Positions 15,031-23,691 of a DNA stretch of 64,000 nucleotides are shown piece by piece; position 1 is the first letter of the stretch; every line of letters begins with the position of its first letter. The translations under genes were made by a program, and so were the position numbers. Location of the stretch: NCBI RefSeq assembly GCF_041154505.1, contig NZ_AP028672.1:1811001-1875000 (forward strand), written 5' to 3'. The DNA comes from Acidovorax sp. A79. GTDB taxonomy: Bacteria > Pseudomonadota > Gammaproteobacteria > Burkholderiales > Burkholderiaceae_C. The notes under the pieces were generated by a model, which worked only from the letters and a program-made list of their open reading frames with translations, had not been told where the DNA came from and ran no database searches.

Positions 15031-15386
15031 TGCCCGTCTACGTCGATGACATGTACCTATCGCCAGCCGGCCAGTTCGGCCGCATGAAGATGTCCCACAT
15101 GCTGGCCGACACCGACGACGAGCTGCACGCCATGGCCGACAAGATCGGCGTGGCCCGCCGCTGGTGGCAGAGCCCAGAGAAGACCAGCGGCAGCCACTAC
15201 GACATCGCCATGGGCAAGCGGGCCCAGGCCCTCGCCGCCGGCGCCATCGCAATCACCTGGCGCCAGGCCGGCGCCATGAACACCCGCCGCCGGGTCACGG
15301 GCGAGCTGGGCGACCCCGCCACGGCCGAGGCCTGGGTGCAGCAACACATGGCCGCCAAGCGCGCCGCCAAAGGAGAAGCGCAATGA
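15030..15386 (+). CDS. DUF4031 domain protein
   Basis: The sequence opens with the characteristic phrases of DUF4031: PVYVDDMYLSPAG, FGRMKMSHMLADTDDELHAM, IGVARRWWQSPE, HYDIAMGKRAQALAAGAI. At 118 residues it has the usual size. The family is common in phages of proteobacteria and actinobacteria; its biochemical role is not established. It is translationally coupled to both neighbours. Confidence 0.82.
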   Translation: MPVYVDDMYLSPAGQFGRMKMSHMLADTDDELHAMADKIGVARRWWQSPEKTSGSHYDIAMGKRAQALAAGAIAITWRQAGAMNTRRRVTGELGDPATAEAWVQQHMAAKRAAKGEAQ

Positions 15387-15646
15387 GCCTACTTGCTCAG
15401 ATGGTGCTGATTGAAAAGTACGGCCTGCGCGTGGACCTGGAACGCTTGGCCGAGATCCTGGAGACCACCCCGCCCAACATCCGACGCAAGATCAGCGAAG
15501 CTACTTTCGAGATCCCGACGTACGTGGACGGCGGCAAGCGATGGGCCGATATCAGGGACGTGGCGGACTATCTGGATCAACGGCGCCAACAGGCCCGCCA
15601 GGCCCATGGTGCAGGTCTTCAGGCCGCAGCTGCGCATAGCGCTTGA
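15383..15646 (+). CDS. Small HTH/excisionase-like protein
   Basis: This 87-residue protein begins in an ATGA overlap and has an HTH-like arrangement (LERLAEILETTPPNIRRKIS, then IRDVADYLDQRRQ). It is the last gene of the operon, next to the integrase, the position where recombination directionality factors occur. Its last 95 bases overlap the 3' end of the integrase on the other strand. An excisionase role is inferred from position and size. Confidence 0.6.
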   Translation: MSLLAQMVLIEKYGLRVDLERLAEILETTPPNIRRKISEATFEIPTYVDGGKRWADIRDVADYLDQRRQQARQAHGAGLQAAAAHSA

Positions 15647-16625
15647 GGTTGTTCCAGCTTTTATGACCACTCACCAGCGCCACGCGCGGTATGTCGAAGC
15701 CCTGTTCAAACAGGCGCGATATGCCCTCGTGCCGCAGGTCATGAAAATGCAAATCAGGGATGGCCAGCGCCACGCACGCATCCCGAAAATACTTGCTAAG
15801 TGTCTGCTCGTGAACAGGGAAGATGCGCACTTCATCCTCCACCCTGGACTGGGCCTGGATCAATTCCCATGAACCGTTGAGCAGCGGCACCCACTGATCG
15901 TTGCCAGCCTTCTTGCGCGGGTCTTTGCGATCACGCACCAGCACCAGCTTCTTACCCTCGTCCAGGTCACCCCAAAGCAGCCGGACAACCTCACCCCGCC
16001 GCATGGCCGTGGCCACCGCAAAGCGCACCACGTCGGCGTACACCTGCCCCCTGTTCGCCTGCAACCACTCAACTACCCGCACCAGTTCATCCTCTGTGGG
16101 CCGACGCTCCCGCTTGCCGCCACCCCCTATCAAGTGCATGTGTGTGAGCAGCGGCCTGGCCTGGCCAACCACGTCGGGCAGATTGACCTTCAGGTGCACA
16201 CCAGCCAGGCGCATGACGGTGCCCAGCTTCGAGATATCCATATTGATCGTGTAGACGCCGGCACCATCTTCGTCCTTGCGCCCCTCGGCATAGGCCACCA
16301 GGTCAGCGGGCGTCAGCCGCGCCGCATCGAGCTGCCCCAGGCGCCGCGATAGAGTCTTGAGCATGTAGTGCTCGTTGGATGTGTCGGCAATCGGCCGCGA
16401 CTTTTCACGCAGCTTGCGGTAGGTATCTATCAGGTCCGACACCAGCACCACCCGACCCAACACAGTCTTGGGTGCCAGAACCTGGCCACGGTCAATGTCC
16501 GACTCGATACCCCGTGCCCAGGCCTGCGCCTGCGCCTTGGTGGTGAAGGTCTGACAGTATGATGGGTGCCCCTTGCGCCTGATCAGCGCACGCCACTTGC
16601 CGCCTACTTGAATGATGCTTGCCAT
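15552..16625 (-). CDS. int: Tyrosine recombinase, prophage integrase
   Basis: This 357-residue integrase has an N-terminal arm/SAM-like domain (YCQTFTTKAQAQAWARGIES) and a catalytic domain. Its active-site residues appear in order: Arg in ATAMRRGEVVRLLWGD, the HxxR motif in HDLRHEGISRL, His/Trp in GHKSWNNL and the nucleophile Tyr in KRYAQL. It would catalyse integration and excision of the left-hand element. It is transcribed toward the DGR operon, 110 bases upstream of tRNA-Arg. Direct and inverted GTGATAC repeats precede it. Its attachment site is not identified. Confidence 0.9.
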   Translation of the reverse strand: MASIIQVGGKWRALIRRKGHPSYCQTFTTKAQAQAWARGIESDIDRGQVLAPKTVLGRVVLVSDLIDTYRKLREKSRPIADTSNEHYMLKTLSRRLGQLDAARLTPADLVAYAEGRKDEDGAGVYTINMDISKLGTVMRLAGVHLKVNLPDVVGQARPLLTHMHLIGGGGKRERRPTEDELVRVVEWLQANRGQVYADVVRFAVATAMRRGEVVRLLWGDLDEGKKLVLVRDRKDPRKKAGNDQWVPLLNGSWELIQAQSRVEDEVRIFPVHEQTLSKYFRDACVALAIPDLHFHDLRHEGISRLFEQGFDIPRVALVSGHKSWNNLKRYAQLRPEDLHHGPGGPVGAVDPDSPPRP

Positions 16626-16626
16626 G

Positions 16627-16678
16627 TGCAGTGATACGTATCGATTGCGGTATCACCGACAGAATGATGCAGTGATAC
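16627..16678. promoter_or_regulatory. Repeats upstream of the integrase
   Basis: TGCAGTGATAC occurs at 16627-16637 and 16668-16678, with the inverted half GTATCAC at 16650-16656. The spacing and position just upstream of the integrase fit operator sites or integrase arm-type sites. This interpretation is inferred. Confidence 0.5.
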
Positions 16679-16735
16679 AGCATCGTACAGCAGCACTATA
16701 GAAGCACAGTAATTGGGCGCTAGAATCTCCCCCAT

Positions 16736-16810
16736 CTCCTCGTAGTTCAATGGATAGAACGAGTGCCTCCTAAGCGCTAGATACAGGTTCGATTCCTGTC
16801 GAGGGGACCA
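16736..16810 (+). tRNA. tRNA-Arg (anticodon CCU)
   Basis: The cloverleaf can be drawn. Acceptor CTCCTCG pairs with CGAGGGG, the D arm is GTTC/GAAC, and the anticodon loop contains CCT in GTGCCTCCTAAGCG. The T arm ACAGGTTCGATTCCTGT is followed by discriminator A and an encoded CCA. It resembles bacterial tRNA-Arg(CCU), a frequent integration hotspot. Integrases lie on both sides of it. Confidence 0.93.
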
Positions 16811-16817
16811 ATTACCA

Positions 16818-16851
16818 GTCCGGAAGCGTCCACACGCTTCCGGACTTTTTT
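16818..16851 (+). terminator. tRNA transcription terminator
   Basis: GTCCGGAAGCGT (16818-16829) pairs with ACGCTTCCGGAC (16834-16845), followed by six T. It directly follows the tRNA. Confidence 0.9.
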
Positions 16852-17023
16852 ATTTTCCCTTTGAAAACAGCATCTTAGCCGTCCATGGCAGTCCAAGGCA
16901 ATCCACAGCCATCTGCGCAACCTGGGGGCACATCTGGGGGCATCGTTCGCCAGAATGGGGGCACATTTATAGATGCCGGTGCCCCCAGGAAGATGCCCCC
17001 ACCAGCAGCGCATTGAGAAAAAA

Positions 17024-17277
17024 CACTTGCTCGCGCTTGGACGGTCGGCAAACCCCTCAAAGCCTACAAACCCCACCAGTCAGCCCCGGCGTGCAGGCTG
17101 CAAAACCGGGCCGCAGCCCTTTTCACTTGCTCGCGCTTCGACGGTCGGTAAACCCTCCAAAGCCTACAAACCCCACCAACCCGCACAGCCTGCAGGTCTG
17201 CGAATCGGCCCGCTGCTTTTTTCACTTGCTCGCGTTTCGTCGGAAAAAAACCCTTCAAAACCCACCAAACCCTACCA
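17024..17277 (+). repeat. Three direct repeats, about 100-bp period
   Basis: A 55-bp unit beginning CACTTGCTCGCG and ending ACAAACCCCACCA (diverged in the third copy) starts at 17024, 17124 and 17223. The spacers are also related. The same unit occurs in inverse orientation at 29353-29717, at the other end of the satellite. The 16852-17356 stretch holds no gene I can support; it also has TGGGGGCAC motifs at 16923, 16935 and 16956. Confidence 0.85.
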
Positions 17278-17356
17278 AGCGCCTCCAGTCGGATGGCACA
17301 CTGATACTGTGTTTAATCACAGTTTTCTGGCGCTAGCCAGGGGCTGCACGGTATCC

Positions 17357-18574
17357 ATGCCCAAACGAATCCTCGAAAAAACCTCTCTGGAAGTCTCCCG
17401 CCTGCGCAGTGACGGCTCCTACGCCGTTGGCGGCGTGTCGGGTCTGTATCTCAAGATCGAAGGCGGCTCGCGCGCCTGGGTGCTGCGCTATGTGCACAGT
17501 GGCCACCGCCGCCGCATGGGCCTGGGCAGCTATCCGCTGGTCGGCCTGGCTGAAGCCCGCGAGGCTGCCCGCAACGCCCTCAAACTGCGCCTGGGCGGTG
17601 TTGACCCGCTGCAGGCTCGGCAGGCCCAGCGCGAAGCGGCCCGGCTGGCCATGGCGCGGCAGGTGCGCTTTGATGACGCGGCCGAAGCGTTCATTACCGA
17701 ACACGAAGGCACATGGCGCAGCCTCAAGCATGCGAAGCAATGGCGCAGCACCCTGGCCACCTATGCATTCCCCCACATCGGGCACCTGCAGGTGGCAGAC
17801 ATTGGGCAGGCCCACGTGCTGCAGGTGCTGGCACCTATCTGGAAGACCAAAACAGAAACGGCCTCACGGCTGCGCGGCCGCATCGAGCAGGTATTGGACT
17901 GGGCCACGGCCCATGGCCACCGCACCGGCCCCAACCCTGCCCGATGGCGCAGCCAGCTCGAACACATCCTGGCGGACCCGAACAAGCTGGCGCCGGTCAA
18001 ACACCACGCGGCCGTGCCTGTGGCCATGCTGCCGGGCACCTACCAGCGGCTGCTGGTCATGGACGGGCAAAGCGCCCGCGCGCTGCGCTTTCTCATCCTC
18101 ACGGCCGCACGCTCGGGCGAGGTGCGGGGCATGGTCTGGAGCGAGGTCGATCTGGAGGCCGGTCTGTGGACGGTGCCCGCCGAACGGATGAAGTCCAACA
18201 GGGAACACCGCGTGCCCCTGTCGCGCCAAGCGCTGGAACTGCTCAGGGCACAGCCACGCATCCCTTCGGTCGAGCATGTGTTCCCGTCCAACCGCAAAGG
18301 CCCGCTGTCCGATATGGCCCTGACGGCCTTGATGCGGCGGCACGGACTGGCAGCGGTGCCCCATGGCTTTCGCTCAACCTTCAGGGACTGGGCCGGGGAG
18401 ATGACGCACCACGCGCGCGATGCCGTGGAGCTTTGTCTGGCTCACGCGATAGACACCCGGACCGAAGCCGCCTACCGGCGCGGGGACATGCTGGAAAAGC
18501 GGGTGGCCATCATGCAGGACTGGGCGGACTACGTTGTTTCGGGGGATGGCCCGCAAGCGGAGGTGGCCCCATGA
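17357..18574 (+). CDS. int: P4-type integrase of the satellite
   Basis: This 405-residue tyrosine recombinase has the P4/DUF4102 N-terminal domain (GGVSGLYLKIEGGSRAWVLR, then RRMGLGSYPLVGLAEAREAA). Its catalytic domain contains LTAARSGEVRGMVWSE (Arg), HGFRSTFRDWAGE (HxxR) and AYRRGDMLEKR with the C-terminal Tyr. It reads away from tRNA-Arg, which fits integration at the tRNA. ATG 17357 was chosen because the family begins near this point. Its stop overlaps the Ogr-like gene (ATGA). Confidence 0.9.
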   Translation: MPKRILEKTSLEVSRLRSDGSYAVGGVSGLYLKIEGGSRAWVLRYVHSGHRRRMGLGSYPLVGLAEAREAARNALKLRLGGVDPLQARQAQREAARLAMARQVRFDDAAEAFITEHEGTWRSLKHAKQWRSTLATYAFPHIGHLQVADIGQAHVLQVLAPIWKTKTETASRLRGRIEQVLDWATAHGHRTGPNPARWRSQLEHILADPNKLAPVKHHAAVPVAMLPGTYQRLLVMDGQSARALRFLILTAARSGEVRGMVWSEVDLEAGLWTVPAERMKSNREHRVPLSRQALELLRAQPRIPSVEHVFPSNRKGPLSDMALTALMRRHGLAAVPHGFRSTFRDWAGEMTHHARDAVELCLAHAIDTRTEAAYRRGDMLEKRVAIMQDWADYVVSGDGPQAEVAP

Positions 18575-18837
18575 AGATGAACTGCCCTCACTGCGAGTGC
18601 GTCGCGCGCCTGCATTCGCTCCACGCTGCTGGCCTTTTGTTCAGAGAGTATGTCTACTGCTGCTCGAATCCGTACTGCGGGCACACCTTCATAGTCCGCA
18701 GCGAGGTTGGGTACACCCTCACACCTTCAAAAATACCGAATCCGAACGTGCACATTCCGATATCGGTGCGCGCACGCAAGCGCCGGGAGAACAAAGAAAA
18801 GCGTGAAGCAGCAGCCGCCGCCGCTCCAAGGATATGA
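18571..18837 (+). CDS. Ogr/Delta-type zinc-finger activator
   Basis: This 88-residue protein has the four-Cys pattern CPHCECV ... CCSNPYCGHTFIV of P2 Ogr / P4 Delta proteins, followed by a variable basic tail (RARKRRENKEKRE). These proteins activate late promoters of the helper phage and the satellite. A second Ogr/Delta-like gene lies at 25648. It is coupled to the integrase by an ATGA overlap, an unusual place for this gene. Confidence 0.82.
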   Translation: MKMNCPHCECVARLHSLHAAGLLFREYVYCCSNPYCGHTFIVRSEVGYTLTPSKIPNPNVHIPISVRARKRRENKEKREAAAAAAPRI

Positions 18838-18925
18838 ACTGCATCCACTACCACCGTTGCTCGGAATATCGACACCGAGCAACCCTCAAGGGATACTCAC
18901 AGCTTTGTTCAAAGGAGAACTGAAA

Positions 18926-19108
18926 ATGAACGGAGTTGTTTACGATCCACCCCGCGCCGGCCTGCCTTATCTCGCTGTCGTCCTGGACAACAATGGTGAA
19001 GTAGTTGTTGCACGCTCTGTGCCCAGTGTCGCCGCTGGTGAAGCACTGATCCAGCAGACCTTCGCAGCATTTGCTGCCGACCGTGGTTTAAACGTCCAGG
19101 TGAAGTAA
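18926..19108 (+). CDS. Small hypothetical protein, 60 aa
   Basis: ATG 18926 has a strong AAAGGAGAA ribosome binding site. The 60-residue product (GLPYLAVVLDNNGEVVVARS) is predicted alpha/beta and soluble, with no known family. A terminator hairpin follows 17 bases after the stop. Confidence 0.65.
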   Translation: MNGVVYDPPRAGLPYLAVVLDNNGEVVVARSVPSVAAGEALIQQTFAAFAADRGLNVQVK

Positions 19109-19125
19109 TCCAACTTTGGATGAAG

Positions 19126-19147
19126 AAGGCTCCTTCGGGTGCCTTTT
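19126..19147 (+). terminator. Hairpin terminator
   Basis: AAGGC...GCCTT with a CC/GG extension and TTC loop, followed by seven T, closes the 18926 gene. Confidence 0.75.
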
Positions 19148-19299
19148 TTTGCTTTGGGTTGCATCAGTGCGAATCGGCCTGCTCGGACGTATTCGAGAAC
19201 TCCGTCAATAGTCCAGCCTTTCAACCCAAAGCCCGGTCTCCCCAAAAAAGCGCGAAGCAGCCTCCACCACTTCGCGCTCTTCTCGCCTGACCCCTCGCC

Positions 19300-20040
19300 C
19301 TACAGGACCACCTCCCCGCTACGCTGCACCTTGTGAATCTGCGCAGGCGTCAGCACATCCTGCGCCGTCAGCGCCCCCAGGTCGAACACCCCCAGCGCCT
19401 CCACCTGCGGCCGCGCCCGATATTCCGGCAGCCCTTCGGCCATCGCCTTGAGCCCATCGAGAATGAACGCCCACCGCGCCGCCATCATTTCCTCGCGCAG
19501 GGCCGCAGAGCTGGGCGCGCGCCCCAAAGAATCCTCGTGCGCGCTGGTGCTACAAGGCGCATGCGCCGCAAGCGCCATGGCCCTGGCCACCGCTTCCCCG
19601 GCCTCTTGCAGCACCTTGTAGCCCTCGGCCCGCGCGTGCGCCGTATAGGCCCGCTCATACGCTGCCGCATAGGTGTGCGCCTGCCTGCTGGCCTCGGCCG
19701 CGAGCGCCTGCAGTTCCTTGGCTCCTTTGGCCTGCGCCACCCGCATCACCTCAGCCATGGCCTGCGCATCGTTCTTGCGGTTGAGCGCACTGCGCGTGGC
19801 TGCATCGCTGCTCTCAAACCCAGCTTCGGAGAACGCCTTGTGGAACGCATCCGAAGCCGCATCGGCTTCCGCTTCCGCCGCCTTGATCTTGCGGCCCAGC
19901 AGCTCCTGCGCGGCCTTGGCATGGGCGAACCTCGGGCCTGCATCGTTGTCGTAGGCCGTGCGCGCGCGGGCCAGCTCGGCCAGCGCTTCGTGCAGCGCAG
20001 CCTGGGCGCTGCGGGCGTGGTGTTGAACATCAAACGTCAT
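19300..20040 (-). CDS. Hypothetical Ala-rich coiled-coil protein, 246 aa
   Basis: This protein is long-helical and rich in Ala, Glu and Arg (RSAQAALHEALAELARARTA, KAAQELLGRKIKAAEAEADA), with a more ordered C-terminus (DGLKAMAEGLPEYRARPQVE). It is the last gene of the leftward satellite operon. P4-type satellites carry capsid-size or polarity-suppression functions at this position, but I see no match to Sid or Psu. Unknown function. Confidence 0.65.
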   Translation of the reverse strand: MTFDVQHHARSAQAALHEALAELARARTAYDNDAGPRFAHAKAAQELLGRKIKAAEAEADAASDAFHKAFSEAGFESSDAATRSALNRKNDAQAMAEVMRVAQAKGAKELQALAAEASRQAHTYAAAYERAYTAHARAEGYKVLQEAGEAVARAMALAAHAPCSTSAHEDSLGRAPSSAALREEMMAARWAFILDGLKAMAEGLPEYRARPQVEALGVFDLGALTAQDVLTPAQIHKVQRSGEVVL

Positions 20041-20063
20041 AAGTCACTCCTTGTGGACTGGGG

Positions 20064-20480
20064 TTAAAAAAACACGCGTGAAGAAAGGGTTGAAGGCGGC
20101 GCGACCGCAGGCTGTGGCGGTTCCTCTGGGGCGAGCCACTGCGCAGCGCCGCAGCCCTCCAAATGCCTGCGCGCCACCTGCTGTGCGGCCGGGGTCAGTT
20201 TGGGAATCAGTGACCGCATGGCCTCGCGCAGGGCTTGCAGCTCGCTTTCGGAGTTGCCCTGCCCGGCCTGCATCGCATCGATGCGCGCCTGCAGCGCAGC
20301 GGCCGTGCGCGTGGCCATGTCGAGCTGGGCCGCGAGGCGCTGCACCTGGGCCACGCTCTCGCGCTCCTGCGGCGTGGCGGGCACTACCGCGCGCAGCGCC
20401 TGCAGCTCGCGCTGGCGCTTGAGCCGGTGCTTGCGCTGCCGCTCGGCATCCGTCATCGGGGTTGGTTTGCTGGTGCCCAT
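20064..20480 (-). CDS. Hypothetical helical protein, 138 aa
   Basis: The basic N-terminus (MTDAERQRKHRLKRQRELQA) resembles a bZIP-like or leucine-rich DNA-binding helix. It is followed by a heptad-rich region (VAQVQRLAAQLDMATRTAAA) and a C-terminal SLIPKLTPAAQQVARRHLEG. ATG 20480 lies directly after the stop of the 20483 gene. No named family is recognised; DNA binding is suggested by charge only. Confidence 0.6.
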   Translation of the reverse strand: MGTSKPTPMTDAERQRKHRLKRQRELQALRAVVPATPQERESVAQVQRLAAQLDMATRTAAALQARIDAMQAGQGNSESELQALREAMRSLIPKLTPAAQQVARRHLEGCGAAQWLAPEEPPQPAVAPPSTLSSRVFF

Positions 20481-20482
20481 GG

Positions 20483-20833
20483 TCAGTACGGCAAAGGGCA
20501 GAACAGATGGCAGCGCTGCAGCATGTCCTTGTGCGGCGTGTACCACTCGGGAACGCCCGGCAGACGCCCCTGCGCGGCCATCGCGCAATTGCCCTTGCGC
20601 TGCAGGTGGTAGCAGTCGCGGCAGCGGTGGCGGTCATCCTCCAGCACATCCACGGCCGCGGCCGACAGCAGCGCGAGCAGGCCGGGTTTGTGCGCCCTGA
20701 TTGCCTCGCTGGTGGGTTCGTCCAGCCACACGGCGGGCCACACCTGCAGATTGCCCTCGGCCGTGGCCGACAGATGCAGGCCCTTGTGGCGCAGGCGTTC
20801 CAGCAATCGGGCAGCGGTTTGGTTGTCGCTCAT
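20483..20833 (-). CDS. Cys-rich satellite protein with docking-like N-terminus
   Basis: This protein has 116 residues. The first 55 (AARLLERLRHKGLHLSATAE, then AIRAHKPGLLALL) resemble the small TubC N-terminal docking fold. The C-terminal part has a Cys/His cluster (CRDCYHLQRKGNC, then CHLFCP) likely to bind zinc. It lies immediately downstream of the primase/helicase gene. Such proteins are common beside primases of proteobacterial islands; the role is unknown. Confidence 0.65.
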   Translation of the reverse strand: MSDNQTAARLLERLRHKGLHLSATAEGNLQVWPAVWLDEPTSEAIRAHKPGLLALLSAAAVDVLEDDRHRCRDCYHLQRKGNCAMAAQGRLPGVPEWYTPHKDMLQRCHLFCPLPY

Positions 20834-20842
20834 GCCGCCCCC

Positions 20843-23677
20843 TCAGAACGTGGCCACGTCGTCGGCCGCAGGCTTAGCCTCGGCCGCAAGGTTCCGGCTT
20901 GCCGACTGGTGCACCGCCCAGTGCAGCAGCCCTGCCCGGTGCCCGATGCGCACAAACCTTTTGCCGTCCACGATGCGCCCCTGCATGCGCTCTATCCAGC
21001 GGCCCAGCATGCGCGAATTGATCTTTCCGGCCTGCCCTGCTATGTCATCCATGGCCATGGCCAGGAGCGCATCGGTATCGCTGCGCCGGATGGCGCCGCC
21101 CACAGTCGTTTGATCCGGGCCAAACGCTGCAAACCATGCCTCCACCAGTGCGCGCAGCTTGGTGGTTTCCGGGTCTTGCTCGAAGGCGCGTGCAGCGGCT
21201 TCCATCGGGTCGGCCAGCGTAGGTAGGCCCTGCCCTTCGGCCGTGCCTGCCAGCGTGGCCACCTGCTGCGCCAGCCAGCAGATGGGCTGCCGCACCAGAT
21301 CATCCCAATGTTCAAAGCTGGCCGTGCGCCCCTTGGCCATCTTCGGCCGTCCTGCAGTGATGTAGGCCCGAACAATGGTCAGCGCCGCCACCACGTAGGC
21401 GAGGCGATCCGTCTGCACCATCTGCGCGGGGTCGAACGAGAAGTCCCGCGTATAGGGTGTCTCGCTCTGCGCGTCGATGCGCGCCGTCAGCACCCTTCGG
21501 CAGGTGTCCGACGTCATGCGCAGGTTGTTGCCCGTGGCGATGAACAAGGCCCGGTTGGGCAGCGTGATGGTTTCGCTGCTGCCCAGCACCCGGTCGGCGA
21601 ACGTGGGGGCGGTCAGGAAGGCATCGAGCGAGGCAGAGCCCAGCGGCTCGCGCACGTTGTCCCAAAGGACGACGCGCTGCCCTTCGCGCAGCACCGCAAA
21701 CAGGCGCTTGCGGGTTTCCTCGTCGGTGTCGGCTGGGGGCAATATCGAAGGCTCCGAGCCCATGGCCAGGATGCCGATGCAGCGAGCCAGCAGAGTCTTG
21801 CCGCTGCCTGCGGCCGGGGCATCGAAGCCCACGCCCGGTGCAGTCGGCAGGCTGGCGCGCAGCGCGGCCGACAGCAGGCCATGCAAGGCCACGCCGTTGG
21901 CCACCGCATCCACCAGCGGGAACAGGGCCAGGGGCGCCCACAGAAAGCGCAAGGCTGCCAGGGCGTCAGCCACGCTCGGTTTGACCGGCACGCGGGGCGG
22001 GTTGGGGTGTTCGCTGTAGAACAGCAGGCCCGATGCCTCGTCGTGGCCAGGGCGGTCCAGAATGCTGCCGTCGATGCGCAGCGTAGGCGCCGTGACCACC
22101 GCCACCAGCTTCTTGAACCCTCGCTCGCCATGCTTGGCCAGGATGGCGCGGGCCACGCTCAGAGGGGCATCTTCCGGGCCTTCCTCGGGTGCTTCCTCGC
22201 CATCGGCCTTGCGGCGGTGGCGCATCGAATAGAACTCGCACACCCGCCCCATGTGGTCGGTCAGCCAGTCGGGTGTCACCGGCCGCGCCTTGCCGTCGCT
22301 CACATAGGCCACGGCGCCTTCGCCATAGTCGAACAGCTCGCCCCTTTCCTGCAGCACGGCCAGGACGGCATCGGTCGTGGCCACACGCATGCCCCGCCCC
22401 ACCTGAATGCGGGCGCTCTGGCGCAGCAGCTCGAAGCGCATGCCGCCGTGGCGGTGGGTGAACAGATAGGGCCGCTGCCCGCTCTTGAGGTTGACCACCG
22501 CCACGCGCGTATCCGTGTCCGGGTCCAGCGGGTCGGCAAACTGCGCGTTGTGCCAGCGCTCGGGGCGGTCGAGAATCTCGCCCACCGAAACGGGTTTCCC
22601 CTGCTCTGCCGTCAGCACGAAGTCGCCCATCAGCACCCGCTGGGCGCTGGCGCGCTGCAGCACGTCGCGGGCCTTGTCCACGGGGATGCCCCGGCGCTTG
22701 GCCAGGGCCGGGGCGTTCGTGGCCACCCAGCGCTCGCGCTGGGCGGCGCACTGGCCCGCGAGCTGCTGCCGGGCCGCTTTTTTGAGGGCCTGGGCCTGCT
22801 TGTGGGTGTCGGCATCGTGCGGGATCAGCGCGAGGTCGAACAGGGCCAGCGGGTCGCCAAAGATGCGAGGGGCCGCGTGCGGCCGCTGCAGGCTTTTGCC
22901 CAGCAGCGGCGGCGCGCAGAAGTCCAGGCGCTCGGGCTGCCACACGCTGGCATCGATCAGGGTGCGCTCCAGCGCCTGCCCTGCACGGCCTACATCGAAC
23001 CAGCCATGGCCTGCGGCCCACAGCAATTGCACCAGGGCACGCCCGGCCTCGGGGATGCGCGAAGCATCGCGCACGGGGATGTAGAGGCGATGCCGGGTCA
23101 GCGCAGACAGCTCGCGGCCGTCAGCAGTGCACACGCCAGCGGAACAGCTCGGGCGCCAGAGCATGGGGGCATCGGCCAGAGCCGGGCAGGCTTCTATCAG
23201 GCGCTGGCGGAACACATCCGCAGACAGCTCGCCATCGGGCGCGCCGTCATGGTCGAGCATCATCACGCCGGGGCCTATGGGGTAGGCAAAGTGCCTGCGG
23301 GTGCGGGAGATGGCGCCGGGGGTTTCTGCCACTTCGCGCTCGGGCACGATGGGCACCGGCTTGCCCATGCTGCCATCGCACACGCCCCAGCTCGTGGCCT
23401 GTGCGGGGTCCAGGGTTTCCAGCACATCGGCCAGTTCCTGCAGGCCGTGCGCAACCGTTCGCACCGCGCCGCCGCGCATCATGTTGGCGGCGCTTTCCTT
23501 GTGCAGCGTGCCATCGGGGGCCAGGGTCAGCACCTTGGTGAGGCGGTCGGGGACCGTGGCGGTGAAGACGGTGAATTGCAGGGCAGCCGTGGGTGCTGCG
23601 GCAATCGCAGCGGGGATGGCTGGATGGATGGTTTTTGCCGCGCCCGTGCTTGGTGCGCTGGCCTTCTTTGTTGCCAT
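20843..23677 (-). CDS. Satellite primase-helicase-like replication protein
   Basis: This 944-residue protein has an N-terminal primase-associated half (HFAYPIGPGVMMLDHDGAPD; LYIPVRDASRIPEAGRALVQ). Its C-terminal SF3/DnaB-like ATPase has Walker A GFDAPAAGSGKTLLA, Walker B-like RVVLWDNVREP and a sensor region (RALFIATGNNLRMTSDTCRR). It probably replicates the satellite, as alpha does in P4. The start is ATG 23677; an open frame continues upstream but lacks coding character. The neighbouring 23692 gene supplies a Toprim-like domain, so primase and helicase functions may be split between two proteins. Confidence 0.82.
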   Translation of the reverse strand: MATKKASAPSTGAAKTIHPAIPAAIAAAPTAALQFTVFTATVPDRLTKVLTLAPDGTLHKESAANMMRGGAVRTVAHGLQELADVLETLDPAQATSWGVCDGSMGKPVPIVPEREVAETPGAISRTRRHFAYPIGPGVMMLDHDGAPDGELSADVFRQRLIEACPALADAPMLWRPSCSAGVCTADGRELSALTRHRLYIPVRDASRIPEAGRALVQLLWAAGHGWFDVGRAGQALERTLIDASVWQPERLDFCAPPLLGKSLQRPHAAPRIFGDPLALFDLALIPHDADTHKQAQALKKAARQQLAGQCAAQRERWVATNAPALAKRRGIPVDKARDVLQRASAQRVLMGDFVLTAEQGKPVSVGEILDRPERWHNAQFADPLDPDTDTRVAVVNLKSGQRPYLFTHRHGGMRFELLRQSARIQVGRGMRVATTDAVLAVLQERGELFDYGEGAVAYVSDGKARPVTPDWLTDHMGRVCEFYSMRHRRKADGEEAPEEGPEDAPLSVARAILAKHGERGFKKLVAVVTAPTLRIDGSILDRPGHDEASGLLFYSEHPNPPRVPVKPSVADALAALRFLWAPLALFPLVDAVANGVALHGLLSAALRASLPTAPGVGFDAPAAGSGKTLLARCIGILAMGSEPSILPPADTDEETRKRLFAVLREGQRVVLWDNVREPLGSASLDAFLTAPTFADRVLGSSETITLPNRALFIATGNNLRMTSDTCRRVLTARIDAQSETPYTRDFSFDPAQMVQTDRLAYVVAALTIVRAYITAGRPKMAKGRTASFEHWDDLVRQPICWLAQQVATLAGTAEGQGLPTLADPMEAAARAFEQDPETTKLRALVEAWFAAFGPDQTTVGGAIRRSDTDALLAMAMDDIAGQAGKINSRMLGRWIERMQGRIVDGKRFVRIGHRAGLLHWAVHQSASRNLAAEAKPAADDVATF

Positions 23678-23691
23678 GGTGGGGTCGTTTT

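Noticed and set aside
17024..17277. CRISPR array
   Set aside because: The repeats are long (about 55 bp), have only three copies, spacers are themselves related, and no cas gene is present.
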